NCBI RefSeq assembly: GCF_011440395.1
Contig: NZ_JAAOIX010000002.1
Span: 496,001 to 560,000, forward strand
DNA length: 64,000 bases
From: Pseudomaricurvus alcaniphilus
GTDB taxonomy: Bacteria > Pseudomonadota > Gammaproteobacteria > Pseudomonadales > Cellvibrionaceae
Direction of reading: 5' to 3'
Part shown: in pieces, positions 1 to 9,584 of the stretch
Numbering within the stretch: position 1 is the stretch's first letter
Layout: every line of letters begins with the position of its first letter
Notes under the pieces: generated by a model
What the model saw: only the letters and a program-made list of their open reading frames with translations
Told to the model about the DNA's origin: nothing
The model's database searches: none
Translations under genes and position numbers: made by a program

Positions 1-1
1 A

Positions 2-2296
2 ATCATCGCAGATTGGTTGCACAACAACCTCATAGCGCAACCGGGTTACGACCGGGAAATCATCTACATTGACTACCCCAAACTGGACGCCAGTCGCACC
101 ACACAACGCCTGCACCAGCGCCTGGCGCGAGGCGATAACCCGACACTCTGCCCGGTACGGGTAGCCTGGCTGCCGAAAACGCGCAACGGTAAACCCCAGG
201 TCTATTTGCGCGACCTGGTAACCATCGGCGATCCGCGCTCCCCGCGTGAATACGCCAAACGCCTGATCGCCAAACAACACCCCGAGCGCGTGCGTATTCT
301 CGAAGGCGAGCCCGCCACTCTGACAGAGCTGCGCGGCATCCTGGAACAACAGCGCCCAGGTGACGCGGAACACAAGCTGGCTCATTTCGTGGTCCGGCGC
401 GCGACCCTCGCGCTGGAGCGCGCCTCGTCGCAACTGCTGGGCCCGCAATATAAAATGCCAAAACTGGTGCTGGAAGAGATTCGCAGCTCCAGGCGTTTTC
501 AGGAAGGTTTGCGCCAGCTCGCCGAGGACAAGCAGTTGGCGCTGACCCAGGCTGAGCAGTTGGCAGAAAAAGCACTGCGCGAACTGGCATCGGGCTTCAC
601 CCCGCTGGGGCTGGACTTCAACCTCATCATGGGCCGCTTCCTCTACCGTCGCGGCTACGCCGAGAAGCTGGATATCGACCCCGGTCAAATTGAAGCCGTG
701 CGCGCGGCACTGCGCGGTAAACCCGGCATTATACTGCCCTCACATCGCTCCAATATGGACGTCGGGGTCATGACGGTGGCCATGCACGAAGCCGGGCTGC
801 CGCGCACCAGCACCCTCGGCGGGATCAATATGAGCTTTTGGCCCATGGGCTATATCATGCGTCGCTCCGGAGTGATATTTATTCGCCGGGATATCCGCAG
901 TGATCCGGTCTACCGCTGGGTACTGAAGGAGTACCTCGGCTATATGGTGGAAAAGCGCTTTAGCCTGCAGTGGTATATCGAGGGCACCCGCTCCCGCACC
1001 GGCAAATCCCTGCCCCCCAAACTGGGACTATTAAAATACGTGGTGGACGCCTACCGCGAGGGCCGCTGCGAAGATATCGCCCTGATCCCGGCCGCCACTA
1101 CCTATGATCAACTCAACGAAGTCAAAGACTATGCCGGCGAAGCCATGGGAGTGGCGAAGAAAAAGGAAGACCTGAAATGGATGCTCAACTACTTTAAATC
1201 GTCCCGCGGCCGCTTTGGGCGTATCTATGTTCGTTTTGGAGAACCGCTGTCATTGAGCAGCTATTTTGGCAGCCAGCAAGACGCCCGCCAGCTTAGCGAC
1301 AGTGATTACCATCTGGCGCTGCAAAAGCTCGCTTTTGAGATATCCTGGCGCATCAACCAGGCGACCCCCATCACCGCCATATCCCTCATCACCATGACGA
1401 CTTTAAGCGCCTTTCGTCGCGCCCTGAGTTTTGAACAATTAAAAATGGTACTGAAGGAATTTGTGCTCTACATAGAGCGCAATGATGCACCGATGACCGC
1501 CAGTGCCAAACGCCTGCTCCGCGATGAGGGTGTGCAGGAGGAACTCGAGGCACTGATCGGCCAGGGGCTAATCCACGCCGAAACCGAAGGCCCGGAACCC
1601 GTGTACACCATCAACCACGATGCCCATGTGGCGGCGTCTTACTATCGCAACTGGATCATTCATCACTTTCTCGACAGTGCCATTGCCGAGATGGCGCTTA
1701 CCGCCGCCGCCGAGAGTGACAATCCGTTGCAGGCTCTCAATACCTTTTGGGAGAGCGCGTTCCAGCTGCGCGACCTGCTCAAGTTCGACTTCTTTTTTCT
1801 CGAGAAAAACCAGTTTCGCGACGGCCTGACGCAACGCTTGCAGCGGGTAGACAAGGATTGGGAGCAGGCCCTGGGCAAGGGCCGGGAATCCACATTAGCG
1901 CTGCTGGCCGCCATGCAACCCACCACCAGCGACAGTGTCTTGCGCAGTTTTCTGGAAAGCTACTGGGTGGTAGCGGTATGCCTGGAAATGCAGGCCGATA
2001 GCAGGATCAGCGACGGCAATGCCTTCTTCAAATTCTGCGCCGGGGCAGCACGCCAGTACCTGCTGCAAAAACGCATTGTGCACTCAGAGGCCGCGTCGAT
2101 ACATCTGTTTAAGACCGGATTGCAAATTGCCCAGAATCGCGGCGTCATCGACAGCGATGGCAACTATCAGCGGCGCCAGGGCAGCGCCTATATCGAGGAA
2201 CTGGAAACCCTGTTGCAACTCAATGAGCAACGCTTCGCATCCGCCCGCCGCCACTTCAATCAACGATTTTATCAGCGAGTTGAACAACATGACTGA
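2..2296 (+). CDS. plsB: PlsB-like glycerol-3-phosphate 1-O-acyltransferase (5' end cut by window edge)
   Basis: The enzyme transfers an acyl group to the sn-1 position of glycerol-3-phosphate at the inner membrane, the first step of phospholipid and triacylglycerol synthesis. The reading frame is open from base 2, and the first start-like codon (TTG at 17) has no ribosome site, so the gene probably begins before the window. Counting from that TTG, the acyltransferase blocks are clear: HRSNMD (about 243-248, the HX4D catalytic motif), a GGINMSFWPMG block near 269, EGTRSRTG (about 322-329) and an IPAATTYDQ block. The visible 759 residues approach the usual PlsB length of about 800. The stop overlaps the next gene by 8 bp, which implies translational coupling in a storage-lipid operon. 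PlsB is the best match, though a PlsB-like paralogue dedicated to neutral lipid is possible. Confidence 0.88.
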   Translation: MIADWLHNNLIAQPGYDREIIYIDYPKLDASRTTQRLHQRLARGDNPTLCPVRVAWLPKTRNGKPQVYLRDLVTIGDPRSPREYAKRLIAKQHPERVRILEGEPATLTELRGILEQQRPGDAEHKLAHFVVRRATLALERASSQLLGPQYKMPKLVLEEIRSSRRFQEGLRQLAEDKQLALTQAEQLAEKALRELASGFTPLGLDFNLIMGRFLYRRGYAEKLDIDPGQIEAVRAALRGKPGIILPSHRSNMDVGVMTVAMHEAGLPRTSTLGGINMSFWPMGYIMRRSGVIFIRRDIRSDPVYRWVLKEYLGYMVEKRFSLQWYIEGTRSRTGKSLPPKLGLLKYVVDAYREGRCEDIALIPAATTYDQLNEVKDYAGEAMGVAKKKEDLKWMLNYFKSSRGRFGRIYVRFGEPLSLSSYFGSQQDARQLSDSDYHLALQKLAFEISWRINQATPITAISLITMTTLSAFRRALSFEQLKMVLKEFVLYIERNDAPMTASAKRLLRDEGVQEELEALIGQGLIHAETEGPEPVYTINHDAHVAASYYRNWIIHHFLDSAIAEMALTAAAESDNPLQALNTFWESAFQLRDLLKFDFFFLEKNQFRDGLTQRLQRVDKDWEQALGKGRESTLALLAAMQPTTSDSVLRSFLESYWVVAVCLEMQADSRISDGNAFFKFCAGAARQYLLQKRIVHSEAASIHLFKTGLQIAQNRGVIDSDGNYQRRQGSAYIEELETLLQLNEQRFASARRHFNQRFYQRVEQHD

Positions 2297-3881
2297 AAGC
2301 CAAACCCGTTTTAAAGATGAGGTCGACGCCCTGGAGCTGCTTATGCTGCGTGGCGAATCCTCCATCAAAACACGCAGCTCCATGCTGTCGATTGCCCTGC
2401 TCGACGAAGTACCGGACTTCACTGAACTGCGCGAGACGTTCGAATACGCCAGCCGCCAGTTTATTCGCCTGCGCCAGCATATTGTTGCACCTGCTGTCGC
2501 CATCACGCCGCCGCGCTGGGTGGTCGACCCGGACTTCAACCTCGACTACCACTTGCGACGCATCAGCCTCGCGACTCCCGGTCAATTGCGGGACCTGCTC
2601 GACAGCGCCGGCCAGATCCTTGCCACGCCCATGGACACCCAGCGCCCCCTCTGGGAAGCCTATGTCATTGAAGGCTTGCACGAAGCCGGTGCCAAAGCGG
2701 CCCTGGTAATGAAAATGCACCACGCTGTATCCGATGGCATGGGGGGCCTGATGCTCTTGCGGCTGCTGTTCAACAGCAGCCGAGAGCCATCAGCCCGCCC
2801 TGCCGTGCCGACGCCTATCCCCCAGGATATGGATGCCATCACCCTCACCCGACGGGGGCTCAATCGCGCCATCGCTGTTACTTTACCGGCCTTGGGTCAA
2901 ACCCTGCGGCAGGGTATCGCGGCGGGTAAAGGTATTCTGCAACACCCCCGCGAACGCCTGGAGGAGCTGCGCCAGCAATGGCAATCGGCCAAACGCATTC
3001 TGGGTAATAACAGCAGCCCGGTTTCACCGCTGCTAAAACGCCGCAGCCAGGGCCGCCGCCTCGACGTCCTGGAGTACCCGCTGGCCGACCTGAAACTCTG
3101 CGCCAATGCCCTGGGCAGCACCATCAACGATGTCTATATTGCGGCAATCGCCGGGGGACTGGGACGTTACCATGAGGCTCTGCACTGCCCTCACACGCAA
3201 CTGCCGTTGGCCATGCCAGTCGATCTGCGTTCCGCCAATGACGGCGACGGCGGCAATCACTTTGCCGCAGCACGTATCAATCTGCCCCTGAACGAAGCCG
3301 ACCCCACGCGGCGTATCGCCTCAATCCAGAAGCAGGTTCGCGCTGCCATCGCTGAACCGGCGATCAATATTATGAGTCGCATTGCACCGTTACTGGTTCA
3401 TTTGCCAGACACCGCGTTGAACGAAATGGCTGAGCTTGCCAGCCCGGTGGATGTCCAGGCCTCGAATGTGCCGGGGTTAAAAGAGACTGCCTATATCGCT
3501 GGCAGCAAAGTAGTGAAAATGTATCCTTTTGGTCCCCTGCCGGGTATTCCCCTGATGCTGGTAATGATATCCCACGAGGGTGTGTGCTATATCGGCAGCC
3601 ACTGTGACACGGCGGCAATCCGCCAACCGGAACTGTTGCGACAATGCCTTGACGAAGAGTTTTCAGCGTTGCTCGCGCTAACCGGTGGTGCCAGCACTGT
3701 CGCCGGTGACCACAAAACCAACCGGACTAAAACTGTACGCGCAAATGCCACTGCGAAAGCGAAAACAGGCAAATCAAAACCCACTCAGGCCGCTGGCAAC
3801 AGCACCGTGCCCAAAGCAACGGCCATTAATGAGCCGGCCCAGACGCAGAAGTCACCCGGCGCGCAAGGAAACCCAATATGA
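2289..3881 (+). CDS. Wax ester synthase / diacylglycerol acyltransferase (WS/DGAT)
   Basis: Members of this family esterify acyl-CoA to fatty alcohols or diacylglycerol, making wax esters or triacylglycerol at the membrane. The 530-residue product carries the family active-site motif HHAVSDG at about residues 144-150, a PLWEAY segment just before it and a conserved NDVYIAAIAGGLGRY region in the C-terminal half. The ATG at 2289 was chosen over a longer upstream reading frame because family homology starts there and it overlaps the stop of the preceding acyltransferase. The last 45 residues or so are a Lys/Thr/Pro/Ala-rich tail with no recognisable fold. The position between two glycerolipid acyltransferases suggests a neutral-lipid storage operon. 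The choice between wax ester and triacylglycerol as product cannot be read from sequence. Confidence 0.9.
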   Translation: MTESQTRFKDEVDALELLMLRGESSIKTRSSMLSIALLDEVPDFTELRETFEYASRQFIRLRQHIVAPAVAITPPRWVVDPDFNLDYHLRRISLATPGQLRDLLDSAGQILATPMDTQRPLWEAYVIEGLHEAGAKAALVMKMHHAVSDGMGGLMLLRLLFNSSREPSARPAVPTPIPQDMDAITLTRRGLNRAIAVTLPALGQTLRQGIAAGKGILQHPRERLEELRQQWQSAKRILGNNSSPVSPLLKRRSQGRRLDVLEYPLADLKLCANALGSTINDVYIAAIAGGLGRYHEALHCPHTQLPLAMPVDLRSANDGDGGNHFAAARINLPLNEADPTRRIASIQKQVRAAIAEPAINIMSRIAPLLVHLPDTALNEMAELASPVDVQASNVPGLKETAYIAGSKVVKMYPFGPLPGIPLMLVMISHEGVCYIGSHCDTAAIRQPELLRQCLDEEFSALLALTGGASTVAGDHKTNRTKTVRANATAKAKTGKSKPTQAAGNSTVPKATAINEPAQTQKSPGAQGNPI

Positions 3882-5350
3882 AACACGCAGGCACACCTGT
3901 CGAGCCGACCCTGGACGAGATTAAAACATCCACCCCGGGGCCTACGGTTTGCGCTTTTTTTGATTTGGATGGCACCATCATTGCCGGTTTTTCTGCCGCC
4001 CACCTCAGCAAGCAGCGCCTGAAAAACAAGGAAATCAGCCTGCAGGAATTCCTGCGCACCATCAACACCGGGATCAATGCCGCAATGGGCAAAGCCGATT
4101 TCGAGGATCTGCTGCAGATCGGGGCCGACGCCTGGGCCGGCCGCAATCACAACGAACTGATGGCCATGGGCGAGATTTTATTCAATAAGAAAATTATCAA
4201 TCTGATCTACCCGGAAATGCGCAAAATCATCAAGGCCCACCAGCAACAGGGGCACACCGTGGTGCTCTCCTCTTCTGCTACCGCTTACCAGGTAGAGCCC
4301 ATCGCGCGTTTTTTGGGTATCGAGCACGTCCTCTGCAATCGCTTTGCGTTACAGGAGGGGAAACTCAGCGGCGAATTGTGCAAGCCGGTCATCTGGGGCG
4401 AGGGCAAGGCCCACGCCGCACAGAGCTTTGCCAGCGAGAGGAACGTGCAACTGGGTGATTGCTTTTTCTATGCCGATGGCGATGAGGATGAGGCCCTGAT
4501 GCACCTGGTTGGCCAGCCGCGACCGATCAACCCCGGCAAACGCCTGGCCCGTGTTGCTCGATCCCGCGGCTGGCCCGTGCACCGCTTTGTCAGTCGCAAG
4601 AACAACAGCGCACTGCGCTCTACTGCGGGTGTGTTAAGTGTGTTTCCCTTCGCCGCTGCCGGGGCAGGACTGGCACTGCTCAAGCGTGACAAGCGCGCCA
4701 TACTCAACTACGCATCGCCCCGCTGGATCGAGCGAATGTTTAAAATCAATGGCGTAAAGCTCAATGTGACTGGCTCTGACAACCTCTGGGCGCAGCGCCC
4801 GGCGGTGTTTATTTTTAATCACCGCAATAATTACGATGCCTTTATGGCCGCCAGATTGATTGAGAAAGACTTTACCGGTGTCGGCAAGAAAGAACTGGAA
4901 AACCACTGGTTGACCGGCACCATCGGCAAGCTCGCCGATGTTGCTTTTATCGACCGGGCCGACTCAAAGGCTTCTGTAGAGGCCCTCAAGCCCATCGAGG
5001 AACTGGCCCGTAAAGGCATCTCTATCTGCCTTGCACCTGAAGGCAACCGGGTCGATACAGAACTGGTGGGTGACTTCAAAAAGGGCGCGTTCCGCATGGC
5101 CATGGCGGCGGGCATACCGGTGGTACCCATCGTCTTTCGCAACGCTGAGATGATTGCCGCCCGGGACGCGGCGGTCATGAGTCCGGGCACCGTGGATGTC
5201 ACCGTACTGCCACCGATTGCCGTTACAGACTGGACTCTGGACAATTTGAGCGAGCGCATCGAGGGCGTTCGGCAATTGTATATAGACACTTTGAACAACT
5301 GGCCGCAAAACGGGAGCGCTGAGAGAAAGGATCGTACGGAGAGCAAGTAG
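3878..5350 (+). CDS. HAD-IB phosphatase fused to 1-acyl-sn-glycerol-3-phosphate acyltransferase (PlsC)
   Basis: This is a two-domain protein of 490 residues. The N-terminal half is a HAD-superfamily IB hydrolase with DLDGT at residues 29-33 and a later ADGDEDE metal-binding loop. The C-terminal half is a PlsC-type acyltransferase with NHRNNYDA (HX4D) near residue 314 and the APEGNR block near 388. PlsC makes phosphatidate from lysophosphatidate, and the HAD part could dephosphorylate a lipid or headgroup intermediate; that second role is inference. The start overlaps the previous stop in an ATGA arrangement, so the three lipid genes are probably co-translated. The fusion order is known in mycobacteria and gammaproteobacteria. 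A hairpin directly downstream probably ends the transcript. Confidence 0.88.
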   Translation: MKHAGTPVEPTLDEIKTSTPGPTVCAFFDLDGTIIAGFSAAHLSKQRLKNKEISLQEFLRTINTGINAAMGKADFEDLLQIGADAWAGRNHNELMAMGEILFNKKIINLIYPEMRKIIKAHQQQGHTVVLSSSATAYQVEPIARFLGIEHVLCNRFALQEGKLSGELCKPVIWGEGKAHAAQSFASERNVQLGDCFFYADGDEDEALMHLVGQPRPINPGKRLARVARSRGWPVHRFVSRKNNSALRSTAGVLSVFPFAAAGAGLALLKRDKRAILNYASPRWIERMFKINGVKLNVTGSDNLWAQRPAVFIFNHRNNYDAFMAARLIEKDFTGVGKKELENHWLTGTIGKLADVAFIDRADSKASVEALKPIEELARKGISICLAPEGNRVDTELVGDFKKGAFRMAMAAGIPVVPIVFRNAEMIAARDAAVMSPGTVDVTVLPPIAVTDWTLDNLSERIEGVRQLYIDTLNNWPQNGSAERKDRTESK

Positions 5351-5353
5351 CGC

Positions 5354-5392
5354 CAGGGGTTCGTACACTGCAGTACAGTATGCGAACCCCTG
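5354..5392. terminator. Shared hairpin between convergent genes
   Basis: CAGGGGTTCG (5354-5363) pairs perfectly with CGAACCCCTG (5383-5392). It lies in the 65-bp gap between the end of the HAD-PlsC gene and the convergent DUF35 gene, so it may act in both directions. There is no strong T run. Confidence 0.55.
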
Positions 5393-5415
5393 TTCAATTC
5401 AGGCGTGAATAAGCC

Positions 5416-5892
5416 TTATGACAACAGCTCAAAGAATGGCACCCACACGTCTTCGCGCTGCTCGAAGCACACCTTGACCCGGTCGCCGATCTGCACCGCG
5501 CCGGGCTCGACACCGGGCATGGCAGAGGTGAGGCGTAAACCCGGCTGCTCATCCAGTTCCACGATAACCAGTATATAGGGCACTTTCAGGCCGGGCATCC
5601 AGGGCATGCGGTTTACGGTAATGGCTCCTACCGTGCCAGTACCCGCCAATGGTTTGGCCGCAATCCCCTCCCCCAAACACTTGCGGCAACAAACACTGGG
5701 TGGATGCTGCCAATAGTGGCACTCATCGCAGTATTGCATACGCAACTCGCCGTCTGCACCGGAGGTCCAGAAAAACGCGTTCAACTCATCCAGTTCCGGT
5801 GCCGGCCCCATGGTTGTCTCGGCATGGTCTTTTGCAGTGTTGGCTGATTGCTCAACGCCTGGTTTATTATCACTTGTTGCGGTCATTTTCAT
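5416..5892 (-). CDS. DUF35 zinc-ribbon/OB-fold protein, thiolase partner
   Basis: Proteins of this family have a short rubredoxin-like zinc ribbon followed by an OB fold and act with a neighbouring thiolase in side-chain or ring catabolism. The ribbon is visible as CDEC about 50 residues into the protein and then CCRKC, followed by the GTGTVGAITVNR OB-fold core. The start was set at the ATG at 5892 because the frame upstream offers only a TTG. It is the last gene of a minus-strand operon: MaoC hydratase, double acyl-CoA dehydrogenase, SCPx-like thiolase, DUF35. By family precedent it should form a complex with the thiolase just upstream, which is an inference. Confidence 0.8.
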   Translation of the reverse strand: MKMTATSDNKPGVEQSANTAKDHAETTMGPAPELDELNAFFWTSGADGELRMQYCDECHYWQHPPSVCCRKCLGEGIAAKPLAGTGTVGAITVNRMPWMPGLKVPYILVIVELDEQPGLRLTSAMPGVEPGAVQIGDRVKVCFEQREDVWVPFFELLS

Positions 5893-5990
5893 GCATCCAT
5901 TGTTTTGGCGGAGAGTCGCTGCAGTTAACTTTCGCAGCGCCAACTCTAGCCTGTTGTTCTAGTGGCGGTAGACATTCACGCGGTCGCTTG

Positions 5991-7181
5991 TTACTCGCGA
6001 CGCAGCAGAGCTGCGCCGGCCAGGTTGCCGCCGCCATTACTGACCACTGCCAGCTTGCGTTCACCGGCGAGCTGATGGCTACCGGCTTCGCCGCGCAGCT
6101 GTTTTACCGCTTCATGGAAGTAGCCCATGCCGTGGGTGCGCCCTGCCGATAGCTGGCCTCCGTGGGTCGCTAGCGGCAATTGGCCGTCGCGACTGATTCG
6201 CTCGCCGCCCTCGACAAAAGCGGCTGCCTCACCCCGTTCACAGAAACCCAAACCCTCCAGCCACAGCAGCGTCAAAAAACTGAAGCCGTCATAAAGCTCG
6301 GCAAAATCCACATCCTTGGGGCGAAAATCGGTTCGCGACCACAACATTTTGCCGGCATCTTCTGCGGCAAAGCGGGTCAAGTCCGCCTGTTGGTCCCAGC
6401 TATCACGCCCGTACAGCGGGCCGGCAATCGCCTCGATATGCACCGGTTTCGATTTGAGATCCGGCGCACAGTCCCGGTGCGAAACAATAATTACTGTGGA
6501 GCCATCGATGGGCACATCACAATCAAACAGGCACAGGGGATCCGAGATCATGCGCGACGCCAGATAGTCATCGAGGCTGAGTGGATCCCGATAAATAGCG
6601 CGCTCGTTTAACATCGCATTGCTGCGCGCAGTAAGCGCTATTTGTGCGAGCTGTTCCCGGGTGGCACCGAACTCATGCATATAGCGGGAAGCCACCAGCG
6701 CGATCCAGCTGCTGGCAGAAAATGCACCGAAGGGCAGCTGCCACTGAAAGGTTCCGCTGATGCGCTGGCTACCTGTGCCCAGGACACTGGAGCGAATCCC
6801 CTTAGCCATGGAGCTGGCTTCAGTCATGGTGCGAAAACAGATAACATGCCGGGCCTGGCCGCTGGCCACCGCCAGACAAGCATTCAGTACCGCCGACATT
6901 TGGGTCGCTTCATAACCGGCGTTATACCAGCTCAACTTGAGATCCATGGCCTCGCGCAGATCGCCGATGGCTACCGGCGAAAAGCCCGGTGCCGCGTGCT
7001 GCAGCTGGCCGGGCCAGCTCGATACGCCATCGATATCGGCACGGGACAGGCCGGCGTCATCGAGCGCCTGCTTGACGGCATCTATGGTTAACTGCAAGCC
7101 GTTGCGCGGCAGGCGCCGGCCAATTTCCGACTGACCCACGCCAGAGATAATGCACTGCTTTTCGGAATATGCGCTATTCAT
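5991..7181 (-). CDS. SCPx-type thiolase-like protein (lipid-transfer protein/aldolase family)
   Basis: This 396-residue thiolase-fold protein belongs to the SCPx/Ltp branch that pairs with DUF35 proteins. Such pairs perform thiolytic or retro-aldol cleavage of branched acyl-CoA intermediates. The N-terminal GVGQSEIGR and central GYEATQMSAVLNACLAVASG segments are typical, but the place where biosynthetic thiolases carry the nucleophilic Cys (normally ACATG-like) reads YEATQ. Retro-aldolase members often lack that Cys, so aldol cleavage is more likely than thiolysis; this is inference. ATG at 7181 was chosen over the TTG at 7184. It starts three bases after the stop of the upstream dehydrogenase, so the two are probably coupled. 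Confidence 0.8.
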   Translation of the reverse strand: MNSAYSEKQCIISGVGQSEIGRRLPRNGLQLTIDAVKQALDDAGLSRADIDGVSSWPGQLQHAAPGFSPVAIGDLREAMDLKLSWYNAGYEATQMSAVLNACLAVASGQARHVICFRTMTEASSMAKGIRSSVLGTGSQRISGTFQWQLPFGAFSASSWIALVASRYMHEFGATREQLAQIALTARSNAMLNERAIYRDPLSLDDYLASRMISDPLCLFDCDVPIDGSTVIIVSHRDCAPDLKSKPVHIEAIAGPLYGRDSWDQQADLTRFAAEDAGKMLWSRTDFRPKDVDFAELYDGFSFLTLLWLEGLGFCERGEAAAFVEGGERISRDGQLPLATHGGQLSAGRTHGMGYFHEAVKQLRGEAGSHQLAGERKLAVVSNGGGNLAGAALLRRE

Positions 7182-7184
7182 CAA

Positions 7185-9500
7185 TCAATTCAACTCTTTG
7201 AAGGGTTTATTCTTGTCAGGCCGGTGATCCTGGGGCAAACCCAGCACGCGCTCGGCGATGGTATTTAACAGCACTTCATCCGTGCCACCGGCAATACGCC
7301 CGGCGGGATCGATCCAGGACCAGGCAAAATCTGTACGGAAGTCGCCCTGGGGATCCATTTCCACTCCATCGGGCCCCATCAAATCCAGAGCCAAAGCACC
7401 CAGTCGCTGGCGCGCCCGGCCCATAATCAATTTGCGGATGCTCGCTTCCGGTCCGGGCTCCTTGCCGTTGCCCACCGCCGCCATGCCGCGGCGATAAATA
7501 GAGCGCAAGCCCTGGCGCTCAATATAGGCTTCGAGCAGTGTCGCACGAATTTCACCGTCGGCGATTGCCGCGGCTCCTGCAACCTCACTCTCTTCTGCGT
7601 GCTTGAACAGAGTGTCCAATGATACGCCGCCGATGCTCTCATCGTACACGCCGGCCACGCGCTCGATCATCAGCATTTCCATGGCCACCGCAAAGCCGCG
7701 ACCCTCATCCCCCAGGCGCTGGCTGTCGGGGATAAAGACATTGTCAAAAAACACCTCATTGACGTCATCGTGGCCCGCCATCCTGCGAATCGGCCGCACA
7801 CTGATACCCTGGCTGTGCATATCCGCATAAAAGCAGGTAATGCCCGCGTGTTTGGGGCCGTCGCTATTGCTGCGCGCAACAATAAAACCCCAGTCCGCCA
7901 CCTGGGCCCAACTGGTCCACAACTTCTGGCCATTGAGCAGCCATCCTTCGACACCGTCCCTGACATGACGCTCGGCCTTCAAGCGCACTGCTGCGAGGTC
8001 TGAACCGGCGCCCGGCTCGGAAAACATCTGGCACCAGATCTGCTCGCCGCGAATGGCTTTGGGCGCCAATTCGCGGCGCGCTGCCTCAGGCGCATAGCGC
8101 AGGAATATCGCCATCAATTGCGCGGTGCTAATGACAAAATATTCGGTCGGTAATTGGTATTTAAGCTCTTCTTCCCCGAATACTATTTTGTGCAGTTCGG
8201 TGAGCCCCGCGCCACCGTATTCGGCTGGCAGGTTGATACAGGCAAAGCCTCCCTCAGCCTTTTTGGCCTGCCACTTGCGGCCCAGGGCAAGATCTTCAGC
8301 AAAGCTCAAGCCCCGGCGCACGGCGCCGGAATAGGCCGGTGCGTTTTCCGCCAGCCAGGCGCGCGCGCGCTGGCGATAGGCCCTCAGCTCCGGCAGCGCT
8401 TCCAGTGGCTCGCGCGCCTGATCCTGGCCAGACTGACGATAGCGATAGAAGTTCTCGCGCCACTGCAGACGGCTGCCCAATTCCAGCGCCAACACCCGGG
8501 AGCGACGGTAATGGTGCTGCGGCAACCCCTCCCAGGTTGACCCCAGCCCACCAAAGGTCTGCATGCATTCCCTGGCACTGAATTCATAGGCCTCGATGGC
8601 TGCGACCCGGGAGGCCGCCGCCAACTCGCGCCAGCTGTCGTCTCCGGCTTCGAAAGCCAGAAGCGCGTCGTCAGCGCAGCCCCGAGCCAGCTCAATGCGC
8701 CAATACATATCGGCGATCTTGTGCTTGATTGCCTGCAGTGCACCAAGAGTCTGGCCAAACACTTTGCGCTCCAGGGCGTAATCCCGCGCCAGCAGCATTG
8801 CTGCCTCGGCACCGGAAGACTGCTCAAAGGCGGTTACCAGCGCCGCGCTGGCCAGGCAATCATCGTACAGGCCTGCGGCATTATCGGTAGCCAGTACAAT
8901 GACCGGCGCTGCTGAAAACGCCAGCCGAGCCTGGGCGCGGGCCTGATCGATAGCGGCAGTTTCCTCTCGCGCCACCGCGGGATCGTTTAAAGCGACCAGC
9001 AGCAATTCCTGTTGCTCTGCTGTGGACGCCAGCACAATGGCGTAATCTGCGACAGCGGCAAAGGCGGTGACCGGGGTTCGACCCTGCAATTTACCTTGCA
9101 CCAGCGCCAGCGAGCTGTCATTGACAAAGCAGCATATAGAGCTGCCGGCCATTAACTGTTCAAGAACTTCCGCAACAGCACTTTCCCCGCCATTGACTGC
9201 GGCGGCGTGCCGGATGATTTGCGCCAATTGATACACCGGCAGCAGCGGCAGTGATATCGTGGTGCGCCCCATCTCCTGGGCCAGTACCGCCAGGCCTCGC
9301 AAGCCCAGCCCCAAACCGCCCTGGCTGTCATCGACTGCCAGCATAGGCCAGCCCAGCTCCGCTACACGCTGCCAATTTTCAGCATCAAATGACGCCGGCC
9401 TATCCAAAAGGGTTTTCAGGTATTCAGGATCGGCGCGCTCGCTGAGAAAGCGCGCCGCCTGATCCTGTATAGCCTGCAGGTCTTCATTAATTGCAATCAC
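7185..9500 (-). CDS. Double-length acyl-CoA dehydrogenase (two ACAD domains in one chain)
   Basis: About 771 residues long, twice the normal acyl-CoA dehydrogenase size. The N-terminal half is a degenerate ACAD lacking a clear FAD/substrate middle domain signature but retaining the C-terminal helical part (ALERKVFGQTLGALQAIKHK, the ACAD R-x-FG motif). The C-terminal half has the full set: MFSEPGAGSDLA, NGQKLWTSWA and GGTDEVLLNTIAERVLG. It should oxidise an acyl-CoA to the 2-enoyl-CoA with FAD, the second step of beta-oxidation. Fused pairs resemble the heteromeric alpha2beta2 ACADs of steroid degradation joined into one polypeptide (inference). GTG at 9500 was taken as start because the frame further upstream has only TTG. 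It lies between the MaoC hydratase and the thiolase genes. Confidence 0.85.
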   Translation of the reverse strand: MIAINEDLQAIQDQAARFLSERADPEYLKTLLDRPASFDAENWQRVAELGWPMLAVDDSQGGLGLGLRGLAVLAQEMGRTTISLPLLPVYQLAQIIRHAAAVNGGESAVAEVLEQLMAGSSICCFVNDSSLALVQGKLQGRTPVTAFAAVADYAIVLASTAEQQELLLVALNDPAVAREETAAIDQARAQARLAFSAAPVIVLATDNAAGLYDDCLASAALVTAFEQSSGAEAAMLLARDYALERKVFGQTLGALQAIKHKIADMYWRIELARGCADDALLAFEAGDDSWRELAAASRVAAIEAYEFSARECMQTFGGLGSTWEGLPQHHYRRSRVLALELGSRLQWRENFYRYRQSGQDQAREPLEALPELRAYRQRARAWLAENAPAYSGAVRRGLSFAEDLALGRKWQAKKAEGGFACINLPAEYGGAGLTELHKIVFGEEELKYQLPTEYFVISTAQLMAIFLRYAPEAARRELAPKAIRGEQIWCQMFSEPGAGSDLAAVRLKAERHVRDGVEGWLLNGQKLWTSWAQVADWGFIVARSNSDGPKHAGITCFYADMHSQGISVRPIRRMAGHDDVNEVFFDNVFIPDSQRLGDEGRGFAVAMEMLMIERVAGVYDESIGGVSLDTLFKHAEESEVAGAAAIADGEIRATLLEAYIERQGLRSIYRRGMAAVGNGKEPGPEASIRKLIMGRARQRLGALALDLMGPDGVEMDPQGDFRTDFAWSWIDPAGRIAGGTDEVLLNTIAERVLGLPQDHRPDKNKPFKELN

Positions 9501-9584
9501 GTTTATGTGCCGCCCAACTAGTATTTTTGCAGCAGCCCGTTGGCTGCAGTTGCCTGGATTGGTAGAGAACAACGATGCATACCA

